Positions 40,076-50,763 of a stretch of DNA of 64,000 bases are shown here, piece by piece. A model generated the notes under the pieces. It did not search any database, was not told where the DNA came from, and worked only from the letters and a program-made list of their open reading frames with translations. Source of the DNA: Hypoxylon rubiginosum. Taxonomy: Eukaryota > Ascomycota > Sordariomycetes > Xylariales > Hypoxylaceae. Where the stretch lies: positions 1-64,000 of the forward strand of contig CADCXA010000020.1 in NCBI GenBank assembly GCA_902806565.1, in the 5' to 3' direction. The first letter of the stretch is position 1. Every line of letters starts with the position of its first letter. The position numbers and the translations under genes were made by a program.

Positions 40076-40861
40076 GTTTCAGGCGTCACCTAGAAGCCAT
40101 AACTCTCAAGTAGACGACCGTTTGCATTGCAGAAAATCTCGCTCTAGCAGAGGGACGCTTGCAATGGTAGACGAACGACTAAATAGGGGTATAGATTGAA
40201 GGGAACATGCTAAATAGAATGGATCATCAAGCATCATGTCAGGCGTCCTTAGGGAACTAAGGGAGGAATTTGATCATTTGGACGGAGTACACAATTAAAT
40301 GCACAGGGATTTGATTTCCGATTGTTTTATCCAGTATATAGCTTATCTAATCAAAGCAGTATAATAGCCGAAACATTGCCAATATTCACATCTCGAATTC
40401 TTGTTGAACTTCGTCTCTCACTGCAACTGTACAACTCAATATGGCAATATTGAAGAAAAGGGATTTTAGCGATGATAATTAGGTATAGGAGTATTTGGAT
40501 CATGAGAAGTAATAGTTAGGCATTTTACGAAACAGTCCCGGAAGGTCAAAAGAGCAACTGGTAGAATTTGAACCCAATTTAAATATAATTCTTTTAAGCG
40601 GGATATATATGCCCTTATAAAGATGTCTATTCTATACATGCATATATGCTCAATGACAACACCGGCCGATTACATAATGAATTCCGACTTGGCAAATTAC
40701 AAACAAGAAGGTAAAAAAAAAATTTCCCAAGCAAATGGATCAGCGCTGTGTAGCAGGATGTTCTGTGAGTCGGTAACAATAAAGAAAATGAAAGAGCATC
40801 GTATTACTTTTTCTCCAACGAGGACATTCGTCTATGAAGGTCCATACTGTTCGTTAGGTAT
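40076..40861. other. Convergent 3' region, MFS and GMC genes
   Basis: About 790 bp between convergent gene ends. No gene, RNA or repeat supported; a plus-strand 80-codon open frame at 40623-40865 has no recognisable content. Confidence 0.5.
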
Positions 40862-42838
40862 CTAACAATTGCCCGAGATGTCGCAAGCGATCTTCTCTGC
40901 TAGGGCGTCTAGAGCACACTCGCGTCAGCAAAGGGACGTCGTCACGGGGAATGAGTAGTAGGGTCACACTTACACACTGTAGACATCGGGTGTCCAGGCG
41001 GCAACAGAGGGAATGCGGAGGCGTCGACCACTCTCAGGTTCTGCACGCCGTACACGCGGGTCTGCGAGTCGACAACGGCGAGGGGGTTGTCAGAACTGCC
41101 CATGGAACACGTGCAGGCGCCGTGGAAAATGGTCTGGAAATTGCCGCGGATAGCGTTCGCGATATCCTCGTCCGTCGCGACGGCGTCGCCCGGGAACGCC
41201 TCTACGGGGTCTGCCGTGCCCTTTAACGCCTCCGTGGCCCAGTACTCGCGCGCGCGCTTAAAGCCACCCACGGAGACGTCTACGTCGGCTTGGTTCGTCA
41301 GGAACGCCGGGTCGATGGCCGGCGACACGCTGGTGTCGCTCGATGTGATGTTCACGGAGCCGCGCGAACGGGGCGTAGACAACACTACCGTCAACGTCGC
41401 ATAGTTAGAACCGTCATTCGGATCAGCTGTGGTGGGCGTGAAGCCATTTCCTAGGTACGAAGATAACGCAATGTACTCCACTTCAGGCCAGTCAGCGGGG
41501 TATTCCTGCGACAGGACTTCCAGGGTTTCATCGGCGAAGCTGCTGCGCGTGTTGTTGGGAATTTTTTCCCATGCCAGGATATCAGTAGCTGGGCTTGTGA
41601 ACATGCCAGCCGCTTGCTCGTTGAACAGCTCAATCTGCTCAGCCAGAACGGTTGGGTTATTGTACGACGAAGCAGTCATGGAATTGATGCGATGCGAGAT
41701 ACCAAAGACGATGTGGTCTTGGAAGTTCCGACCCACACCCGGCAGATCGGCCACGACCGGGATGTCGAGACTTGTCAATAACTCGGCCGGGCCAACTCCT
41801 GAAGCCTGGAGCAATTGCGGCGATCCAATAACGCCACCCGACAAGATGACCTCCTTTCGCGCTGATATGGTGTATTCCTTGCCGTCGGTGCTAACGAGAA
41901 CGCCAGTAGCAGTCTTACTGTCATCGAAGATTATCTTCTTGGCCAAGGTCGCGGGATAGAGGTAATAGTTGGGGTCGTCGAGACTCTTTTGCAGAAATGC
42001 GGTTTCCGAAGACTCCCGCAACATGGTGTCGGCATTAATAGTGAACATGGCATATGCTTGTCCGAGAAGCCCGCCGTTTTGGAAGTTATCTTCGCGGATG
42101 TTCATTCCGATCTCCGCAAGTCCCTTCTCAGCCCAGGTAGAATAGGGATAAACCCAATTAGGGAATGTTACAGAAACAGGGCCCGAGTTGTCTCCCAATG
42201 TAGAGAGATCATACTCGACGGTTGCATTCGAAAGTCGGAAAGCCATGTTTGGTGGAGTAAAATTCATACTCTTTTCGAAATAGGGTAAGAAACTGTCAAA
42301 GGTGTAGCTCGTGTCGTTCACAGCATCGGCCCACATCTCATAAGAACCAATGGTACCCCGTTGGTAGATCATATAATTACGGGCTGAACAACCACCAAGC
42401 GTTTTTCCGCGAGGGTAGTGCAACTCGCCATCAAAAGCGCCCTTGTGGAAATGTTAGAAAGGGCCTTGCAGAGGATGGACATATTCTCATACTTACAGCT
42501 TGAGGTACCGTTATATATCCCCAGTCGACCATCGGCTGCCAGTCATTTTGGTCCTTTCCCACGTAGGTAGCAGCCGTACCGGGGATCTGGCTCGTGTTGC
42601 CATTGCTGATTTCATAAAATGTCCCAGCTTCGATCACAGCAACGCTGCCGGCCTTTTGTTCTACGAGTCTGCTGGCCAGAGTCAAGCCAGCATTTCCTCC
42701 ACCAACTACTACATAATCGTAATTTGCATTGTTTCCTGGTACCCCGAAAGACGAGCCCAGAAGTCTGCCGATTGGCGTGCCATGTGCTACTGCAGCCAAG
42801 ACAGCTGACACGCACACGGCCTGGACGCTGTGTCTCAT
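40862..42838 (-). CDS. Secreted GMC oxidoreductase
   Basis: FAD-dependent alcohol/sugar oxidase or dehydrogenase of the GMC family. Three exons, 42497-42838, 40974-42441 and 40862-40908, give 618 residues. Residues 1 to about 20 form a signal peptide (VQAVCVSAVLAAVAHG), so it enters the secretory pathway. The FAD motif VVVGGGNAGLTLASRL is at about 43-58, and the second GMC signature GGVIGSPQLLQASGVGP is present. The active-site pair is visible as His554 in FHGACTCSMG and His598 in PPGHPMSTVY. The tiny last exon (47 nt) restores the expected ALAEKIACDI C-terminus. A late extracellular or vesicular oxidation, as with patulin synthase, is a reasonable but unproven role. Confidence 0.9.
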
Positions 42839-44241
42839 CGGTGCAACGTTTCTAAGAATGAATGACGACGAATGAAAAGGAAACTTATGCAAGGTAAGCG
42901 GAACGTGATAGGACAGAAAGAAATTGTTATGCAAGGCTGGAAGAACTGAAAAGGCTAGTGAGCGGCTGGTGACGAAATCATGTCTTCCTCTTGATCAGGG
43001 TCGAAGTGGGAAATAGCGGCAATTATACTCATCACGAAGGCTTCTATACCTTTCCCTCTCGGTTCACTACATCGTGGCTTTTCGCTCATCGGTCACCGCG
43101 GACCGCTCATGGCCTCATTAGGATTACCAATGAGATCCGATTGGCACTCATTCTCGAAGGCTTCAGCTCATGCTTCGGGGGTCCTTCTAAGGCCGTGGGC
43201 TGATTAAAGGGCTGAAAGACAAGGGCTGAGTAGTGGGTGGTGACAAGGGAAAGGAGGCGCAGGATTAGGAGAGCCAGGGGATGAATGGTTCTCAAAGGTA
43301 CCGACTAGATCCATCGAGGAAAGGGTCGGGCGTGACTAAGAGTCAATAGACTGAGTTGCTCTCGGAGCCATCGACATAAACCAACACGAAGCCGATATCA
43401 GTCGTCTGTAGGAGCGATTGCGTTGTTGGGGCGTGGGATCCCGGGCACCACGGCTTGATCCTTCCATGAACTTTGGTATCGTCAAAGGAAGCTAACAATA
43501 GGGAGGTGTGCACTCTTTCAGCCCGAGGACATCTATAATTGGATCCTGCAGGCTGCAGGAACCGACACATGGCCTTAGGTAGATTAGCATGACACGTGCT
43601 ACAGGGTTGCTTCAGTCTGCCCGGGATCCCATAAGCACTTCCTCACTAGTAATGACCCAGAGCTACCACCCCCTGGTTGTCTACTATCGTCCAGGGTCTA
43701 TAGATAATCGAAGACTAGGCAGCCGGGGTCCGGTGTCGGGTAGATATGGTGTGGGATGTGTCTCTGGGCACACATACTTACACGACTGCTAAGAAGTCGA
43801 TTGCATTCAGTGTTACCGACGGGACACCCTGATGGCAACCTTGATGGCTTGCTTCACTTATATAAAACTGTAGCTAGGGATTTAATGTTTGGTGACTAGA
43901 CACTCGTAGCAGCTAGAATCTTGGAGTTTGCTATATCATGCTAGCTATGCGAGATATTATCCTCTAACGCCGAACTTTGAGTGTTGCAAGGACATTCTCG
44001 ATTATTACGCTTTCATCATCGCCAAGAAACCATTACTTTACCGAGATCCATCTCTGAGGCTGTGCATACTGCGAATCTCGGCCGAAAAGTCACGACTAGG
44101 ATGAGAAATGGGTTTCAAGGTCATTTATTTCTTTTGGCCTCTCTAAGACAGAAGATACAAAACGCCGCACGCTATCACACTCTAACTCCACTTTTGACCG
44201 TCCAAATTTCTAAAGAATTTATGGCCAGACGACTTATCGAC
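42839..44241. other. Intergenic, GMC promoter and ADH 3' flank
   Basis: About 1.4 kb between two minus-strand genes. It holds a CCGCGG word at 43096-43101, about 260 bp upstream of the GMC start. No gene supported. Confidence 0.5.
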
Positions 44242-45386
44242 TCAGTAAAACTTAAGAACAGCACGGAATCGGGGTGCTCCACTCAGCATAGCATCTAGGG
44301 GGGAGTTAGTAATGGCGAAATGAATGGAAAAGGGGCATAAATGCGTACCGTAAGCTTCTTGAACTTGGGACAGGGAGTATGTCTCGATGGCGCACTCTAC
44401 ACCGTGGCGGACGGCAAATTCGATAGCCTTCTCGGAGTCGTGGCAGTTACCAACGGGCCACGCCTGCACCGAGATACCACGCTGGATCATGTCGGTGTGG
44501 CTCACCGTCATCTCGCCCGGAAGACTGAGGACCAGCAGCTTGCCAAGGATTTTAAGACCCCTGATAAGAGGCGTGAAAGTCTCGACGGACAGAGCCGTGG
44601 TGAGAGCCACCTGGGCGCCACCGAGGGCCTTGAGTTGTGCGCCGGCATCACCCTTGGACGTGTCGATGTACTCGTGAGCACCAAGAGCTCGTGCCGCCTT
44701 CTCCTTCTCAGCGCCACGCGAGACTGCAATCACGCGGAAACCCATGCGGTTCGCGTACTGAATGGCGAGATGGCCGAGACCACCAAGTCCCTGGATGGCA
44801 ACAGTCTCGCCAGGCTTCAGACCAGACAAGCGCAGCGCGTTGAAAACAGTCACACCGGCGCACAGGATAGGCGCGCCCTTCGCAGCGTCGACGTCCTTAG
44901 GAACGTGAACAGCGGCGTTGGACTTAAGAGTGGTGTATTCAGCGACTGGGAAAGCTGTTAGCTTTCATTCTTTCGCCCCAAATCGAACGGCAAAGAGCAT
45001 GATAAGAACAACTTACATCCACCGTTCTGGGTAATACCGTTGGCGATGGGGTTATCGCACATCTGGGGCCAGCCCTGCAAACACTGGTCGCAAGTTTCGT
45101 CGTGACCACCGTGGTAACCAGCACCGATGCGATCGCCAACCGCCCAGCCAGTCACGTCGTCACCGACGGCAGCTACCGTGCCGATGATTTCGTGGCCGGG
45201 CACCATAGGAAAACCACCGCCGAGGTAGTTGTACTGAGCGCACAGATCCGTGTGGCAGACACCGCAGGCTTCGACCTTGACTAAGATCTCGCCGCTGCCA
45301 GGCAGCTTCAGCACCGCATCCTCAAGGACTAGGCCCTCTCCCAAGGCCTTGAAAGCAGCTTGCTTATACGTCTTTGGCAGAGACAT
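44242..45386 (-). CDS. Zinc-dependent alcohol dehydrogenase (MDR family)
   Basis: NAD(P)H-dependent alcohol/aldehyde oxidoreductase. Three exons, 45017-45386, 44349-44945 and 44242-44294, give 339 residues. The catalytic zinc region is intact: CGVCHTDLC near residue 42 and the GHEIIGTVAAVG block. In the structural zinc loop the segment DETCDQCLQGWPQMC has Asp where the first Cys is usual, a variant I believe is common in fungal ADHs of this type. The cofactor motif is QGLGGLGHLAIQYA. The last exon restores a plausible GAPRFRAVLKFY C-terminus. It carries the shared 13-bp word 264 bp upstream of its start, tying it to the cluster. It could interconvert a terminal alcohol and aldehyde of the polyketide. 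Confidence 0.9.
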
Positions 45387-46692
45387 GATGGCTGTGTAGG
45401 TGATGGGAAAGTCTTAGAAGATGTCGGGAAGGGTAAGATGGTCAGATGGTCAGGAGATGGGAGGATGAAGCTAAGGACTGAAATGTAGTAGACAAGACGG
45501 ACGCTCACGTCTCTTTTCATGCTAGATCGATCATCTTCATCGTCTTATACGGGCACTTGACCGCATAGAGTATACACATGATTACGTACTTACGACTAGC
45601 CCATGGTTGTGGAGCCGGCATTATCGTCCGGACTTATGCGTTAAATTCGTAAGGATGCCCTCTTGTCTGAAGGTGCTGGGTGTAGATAGTAGTTAGCATC
45701 ACTAGGGCGTCGTTGCAAGGGATTCCAGATGTATTTCGTTTACCGAGCCAATCAGGTTGATTTCAGCTGGCACCCTCAGTCTAGACCCCAGCCCTATTGG
45801 ATCTCTGTGTGACATCTCAGACCCTTGGCACATAAGAGCTTATGCACGTCGGTCCGCCGTCCGAGAAGGTATCGAAAAGATATCGTGAAAACAAAAGCAC
45901 ATTGGGGGCCGTTTGTAAATATCCGTTATCGGGCTCCTACCGCGTGATGAGCCCAACCCTGTGAATTGCAGCCTGGACTACACGGACTTGTTTCGGATTT
46001 GACTGTATAAATCCGAGCTGAAAGGATGCATGACTTATCTAGCAAGATAGATCTATAATTCGACTGTATAGCCGCCCTAGGTACTTTAGTACTTAGACCC
46101 CTAAAGAAAAACAACCCCTAACCCCCTAACCTCCTACCACATGCGCAATAAACGCTCCGGCTTACAAAATATTTATGGGTCCGCTACTGTACCTAAGGAT
46201 AACTTTATTTTATGGGGGATATAGTCCCGTCCTCTAGCTGAAATGATCGGCAGCGAGCAGCGACGATCAACAATGTCCCCATAAACTAAAGGGGCTAAAT
46301 TGGTGACATGAATGGATTTCGCTTCAGCTATCCGCAACGCCATCGGCGGGGGTGGCGTCCCCGCATTCCCCGACAAGCTTTCGGTTCCGGGTGGGGCCGC
46401 GAAACGGACAGCGGGTAAAGGTACCCGGCTTAAGCCCCTGAGCCCCGGATCATGTCTAGCGACTCCAACGCCATTTCGTATCGTAGCAACCCGTTGATGC
46501 CGCTGGTGTGCCTTGCAGAAATGTGTATTTCTAGGCATGGATGCAGATACGGATAGGATGTGTTGCTCTAAATTGCATACTTTTCACTTACAGAAGACTG
46601 CCACGCCCCACTCTACATCTAGCATAAGGACTTGCACGTAGAGCCAGAGACAGAGATAAACAAAATTACCTAACTAAGATCTAAGTGAAGCC
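45387..46692. promoter_or_regulatory. Divergent intergenic region, ADH / OYE
   Basis: About 1.3 kb between genes reading away from each other. It contains the second copy of the 13-bp word (45650-45662) and a short telomere-like run of C4TAA near 46110-46130 that is too short to be meaningful. No gene supported. Confidence 0.5.
45650..45662 (+). promoter_or_regulatory. Shared 13-bp promoter word, copy 2
   Basis: Identical to 37701-37713. With copy 3 the identity extends two bases further upstream (CG before TAAGG). It lies 264 bp upstream of the ADH start and about 1 kb upstream of the OYE start. Confidence 0.6.
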
Positions 46693-48215
46693 ATGTCAGT
46701 CAAGCGATACCAAGGCGAATTCGCTGACCCGGCCCCCTTGGGGCAGCCGCTTCACTTCGATTTCAGCGGCAAGACTGCCATAAACCGCTTCCACAAAGCT
46801 CCCATCACCGAGCGGCTAGCAACATGGCACCCTACCGACAGCTCTAAACGTGGTATCCCCACACGGGAGCTCATCAACGTCTACCAGCGCTGGGGTGAGG
46901 GCGGCTACGGCATAATTGCGACGGGCAACGTCATGGTCGACCCCGACCAGCTCGAGGCCTCGGGAAACCTAGTCATCCCCGCCGACGCTCCCTTCTCCGG
47001 CGAGCGGTTCGAGGCCTACACCAAGCTCGCGGACGCGGCGAAGAAGCACGGCAGCCTCGTCCTCGCGCAGATCTCGCACCCGGGGCGGCAGGTCTTCGCG
47101 CACTGCAAGAACCAGCCCATCAGCGCGAGCGACGTCCAGCTCAAGCTCAACTTCCTGGGCCACGACTTCAAGACCCCGCGGGCCATGGAGGAGAAGGACT
47201 TCAAGGAGCTCATTGAATCGTTCGTGCACGCGGCCGAGTACTGCTACGAGGCGGGATTCGACGGCGTCGAGCTGCACGGCGCCCACGGCTACCTCCTGGC
47301 CCAGTTCTTGGCCTTCACGACCAACAAGCGGACCGACCAGTACGGCGGCTCGCTGTACAACCGCGCCCGGCTCATCTTCGAGATCGCTGATGCGATCCGC
47401 CAGCGCATCCCCGACAAGTCCTTCATCCTGGGAATCAAGATCAACAGCGTCGAGTTCCAGGAGGGCGGCTTTTCTACCGACGACTGCAGACTGCTCTGCC
47501 TCGAGCTGGAGAAGCACAGTTTCGACTTCGTGGAGCTGTCCGGCGGTACGTACGAGGCGCTCGCGTTCTCGCACCAGCGGGAGTCATCGAAGAGGCGCGA
47601 GGCGTTCTTGTAAGTCGGAAACACTTACTCCCCCCCATTTAAGTTTAGTATTTCTAACCTCGACCGCCGTAGCCTCGACTTCGCCGACATGATCGTGCCC
47701 GAATTGACCAAGACCAAGGCCATAGTGACCGGCGGTCTGCGAACCGTCGGTGCCATGGTCAAGGCGCTGAACATTGTCCAAGGTGTCGGGTTGGGACGGC
47801 CGGCCTGCCACGAATTCGACCTGCCCAAGCTGATCCTAGCGGGCAAGGTCCAGGGCGCGATCGACTCCTTCCTGGACGAGCAGAACTACGTCATCACCGA
47901 CGTCGCCGCTGGCGCACAGTGAGTAGAAACCCCGTCCTCTTTGCGTATGTAGGATTGGTACTGACCAATTTGCCTAGGGTACGCCTGGTTGCGCGAGGTA
48001 AGGCGCCTATCGACTTGACCGACCCCGAGATCTTCGCGGCGTTTATGAAGTCGATGGAGATCTGGGTGAAGGAGAATACCGAAGACAGGGACGGGAAGCT
48101 CTACGGCTGGGCGGACATCTTTGGCGTGGAGTTTTATCCTTATGGAACACCTCTAGAAGTTAAAGCGCCCGTAGTTGAGGCACCTGTAGTTGAAGCACCT
48201 TTGGTGGCCGCTTAG
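46693..48215 (+). CDS. Old Yellow Enzyme-type NADH:flavin oxidoreductase
   Basis: FMN-dependent ene reductase fold, able to reduce activated double bonds. Three exons, 46693-47609, 47673-47918 and 47978-48215, give 466 residues, longer than plain OYE (about 380) because of an N-terminal leader and a C-terminal tail. Visible are ISHPGRQ, the substrate-pocket segment GVELHGAHGYLLAQFLAF, the NKRTDQYGGS motif and the phosphate-binding part IVTGGLRTVGAM. The C-terminus ends in a simple Val-Glu-Ala-Pro repeat (APVVEAPVVEAPLVAA), odd for this family. In this setting it could saturate a double bond left by the PKS, whose own ER domain looks atypical. Confidence 0.9.
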
Positions 48216-48420
48216 GATTGTCTTGTTCTTTAGTATATCGCGGTTCCTTGGAATGATTTTGGCGTCGTGCAGGCTTAGATATTATAAGAATAGCTTATCT
48301 ACATGAGAGACGAAATAAATATTGAAATAGTCTTAAAATATTCATCTCGCTCATGGACTGACATAGACTTTTTCTCTCCATCTTGTACACAAGCACTTTT
48401 GTATCCCCCAAGGACGAATC

Positions 48421-48732
48421 ATGGTTCACGAGACAATCAGGGGCAAAAATCATGACGACTTCGTTTTATGCAGCCCGCGGGCTCCACAGGAGTGCCTAGA
48501 CTTCCGCGGCCTTTACTTTAAGGCTACCATGAATGGAAACATGGTCGCCTATGAGTTCACTATCCAGAAAGACGCATACCTTTCAGCCCATGAAAACTTC
48601 GTTGCTAATTTTAGCACTACCGTAATCAACACTACCATGTCGATCTGCCCACAGAACCAAATCTTGACCGAGTTCGAAATGGGCCACGTCCTATCCACGG
48701 GAGGCCTTCATGTATTCCCTTCTTACCATTGA
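48421..48732 (+). CDS. Small hypothetical open frame, doubtful
   Basis: A 103-codon intronless open frame with an acceptable start context, lying in the 1-kb gap between the OYE gene and the APH-like gene. I recognise no domain. It has three Asn-x-Ser/Thr sites but no signal peptide and no membrane span. It may be a small gene, a relic, or chance. Transcript evidence would settle it. Confidence 0.2.
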   Translation: MVHETIRGKNHDDFVLCSPRAPQECLDFRGLYFKATMNGNMVAYEFTIQKDAYLSAHENFVANFSTTVINTTMSICPQNQILTEFEMGHVLSTGGLHVFPSYH

Positions 48733-49233
48733 CGGCAAGGTTAGTTACGAGGAACCGAGTTAGGTACATGCCATCATATCCCACGCCTTTCAGTTACTTA
48801 ATCTGTTTACATCAGTCCTAGCATAGCAGTTCATTTGATGATCTGCCCTAGTCATATCGATACTGAGTGTTCTAGGTTATAGGAGACTAGGTGCCTGGTA
48901 ATTTAGGTGGCTTTAAGAGTTAAAATTTGGCTTGCTATTACTTGGAGGTAATATGATCATTCGCGCTTCAGATGGAAATATGATTCAACTTTTATTAAGC
49001 TCCTAACTTAAGGAATTTGATACGATATACTTTGGGTATTTAAAAACCGAGTTTGTTTGTTAAAAAATCCAATCTTCTTAATGACGGTGTATCGCTGCCT
49101 GTCGAATTTATTTTCAACCTCGACTAAGAACAAAATTAAGTGCAACAAGGCGGGGGGGGTGTTGGGGGGAGGGAACTTGTTCCAACTTCAGCAGATTATC
49201 TTTATCAATTATGCGCCTCTTCATAATTTCAAA

Positions 49234-50236
49234 ATGCCAGAAATTACTTCAGATAAAGACCTCCCAAAGTTGCTTGATACGCCCGCCAAACAAGCTAAAT
49301 GGGCAAAGCAATTAGTTTTGGAGCATCTAGGCAGTGCTGCAGAGCGTGTCAATGAGCCTCCCTTGCAGGGCATGTTCAGTAAGACTCTGTTCTTGACCTT
49401 GGCGGACGGTCGTGAAACAGTATCGGAGGCAATTCCGCACCGAGCCGCTTGACCTGGACACGTTCAAGATCGCGAGGGCGGCTTTGGGATCTGTCGTCCC
49501 CGACTCCCAGCCTTTAGAGAACGATGAGCTTCTTAGCGAGTGTGTTTGGGCATATTCGTTTACCCGTATCCCTGGCCAGATGTGGCTTCGTGGAGTTGCG
49601 GGCAAAGGCGCCGACGGCCGAATTGCCATCAACAAGTCCCTCGGTCACGTCTTTTCTAAAGGCTACCTCGCCGACAGTAGCGGTGCCGCCGTCGACGGCA
49701 AGGTCCGACCTCACATAGAAGCCATCCTGGAATCACCGCTGGACGAAATTGTCCCGTACCAATATCACCTCGAAGGTTTCCTAGATAAGCTGGAACAACT
49801 CAAGAAGCTCCCGCTCTGGGTTGCCCATTACGACCTTAACGAACTGAACGTTCTGATTGACGACGATTGCCACGTCACCGGCTTGGTCGACTGGGAGCTG
49901 TCCGCGCCGCTTCCGTTTGGAGTGGGCTTCGGTCGCATTCACTCCATCGTCGGCGAGTACACTGGCGGGGAATTCTGGATGCCTGATGAGTTCGAGATTG
50001 CGGAACGGGGCTTCTGGAACGAGCTGTTTAGTGGGCTGCCAGCGGACACTCGCAGCATGCTGGATCGACATATTGACCTGGTCCAGGATGCAGTCATCCT
50101 CGGGACTCTGTTGGATTGCTTCTTTCTCGAGAATGGGAAGGTCGGATTTAACCAAGTTACTGTGAAGGCTCTCCCCAAGTTCCTTACCTATCGAATGCCT
50201 TTTGTTAGAGGGACCGAGGCTCCGTACAGAGATTAG
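49234..50236 (+). pseudogene. APH-family phosphotransferase-like gene with a frame break
   Basis: Aminoglycoside/choline-kinase-type fold. The kinase-like catalytic loop is intact as HYDLNELN (H-x-D-x4-N) followed by GLVDWE, the metal-binding position. The N-terminal part (MPEITSDKDLPKLL to LADGRETV) reads from 49234 in one frame; the remainder (QFRTEPLDLDTFKIARAALGSVVP onward) reads in the next frame, so a net +1 shift lies at about 49411-49430. Joined, the two parts would give about 333 residues, a normal size. No GT-AG intron I tried repairs the frame, so this is either a true frameshift or a sequencing error. Only a shortened product from an internal GTG at 49412 is otherwise open. Fungal clusters often contain such APH-like genes, with unknown role. 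Confidence 0.65.
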
Positions 50237-50763
50237 AGCTGCTTAGTTAGTTCAATCCGTGTCTCGTGGATGGTTTAGGGAAGTAGGTAAATCAAAATGA
50301 AGCTTTACGGCGTAGCATAAGAACGAAAGGGTGGTGAATTGATACAAAACTTGGTATGAGAAATTATTATAGGGCATAGTGCCCTGTATTTACAGGGCAC
50401 TTATAGGGCATGGTTTTCTACAGGGTATATGCTGCCGTCCTCTTCAGGGTAGATATCCCGCAATTATGGTAGAGCCACAGCTGTCTTCAGCGCCATGATC
50501 CCCTGTACTTACAGTAATACAGTAAGAATACTCTCAATACACAGTAAGATTGCACGGTACCTGGGTAAGATTGGCGGGGTTTAGTCAGCCGGAGGGGAAA
50601 AGCGACGCGTTTGTACAGAATCGAATCTCAGACATTGAAACTTTCAAATTTTTAAATTTAACGTGTATATTTGTTTGGTTCTATCTAACTCGATAATAAA
50701 ATCCCGATACCCTGAATATGAACAAAAGGAATCTAATTCTACTACTATTTCTCTAAAATGCGT
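50237..50763. other. Convergent 3' region, APH-like gene and PKS
   Basis: About 530 bp between convergent ends. It contains a dense set of AGGGCA/TGCCCT words and the inverted repeat at 50367-50412, then more CAGGGTA and CCCTGTA copies to about 50500. It probably acts in transcription termination or is an element relic. No gene. Confidence 0.5.
50367..50412. repeat. Nested inverted repeats flanked by a direct repeat
   Basis: The core is a perfect 10-bp inverted repeat (GTGCCCTGTA, two bases, TACAGGGCAC) at 50379-50400. It overlaps a 6-bp inverted repeat (AGGGCA, three bases, TGCCCT) at 50371-50385. The whole is bracketed by the direct repeat TTATAGGGCAT at 50367 and 50401. Such a structure could form a hairpin in the 3' regions of the convergent PKS and APH-like transcripts, or be a small mobile-element footprint. 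Confidence 0.7.

Noticed and set aside
40623..40865. 80-codon open frame after the MFS gene
   Set aside because: No domain or splice support; located in a convergent 3' region.
46100..46140. Telomere-like run of CCCCTAA words
   Set aside because: Only about two imperfect units; too short to call an interstitial telomere repeat.
46239..46500. GC-rich open frames upstream of the OYE gene on both strands
   Set aside because: No domain, and the position fits promoter DNA.
49379..49420. 42-bp intron to repair the APH-like gene
   Set aside because: Its length is a multiple of three so it cannot fix the frame, and it would remove family-typical sequence.
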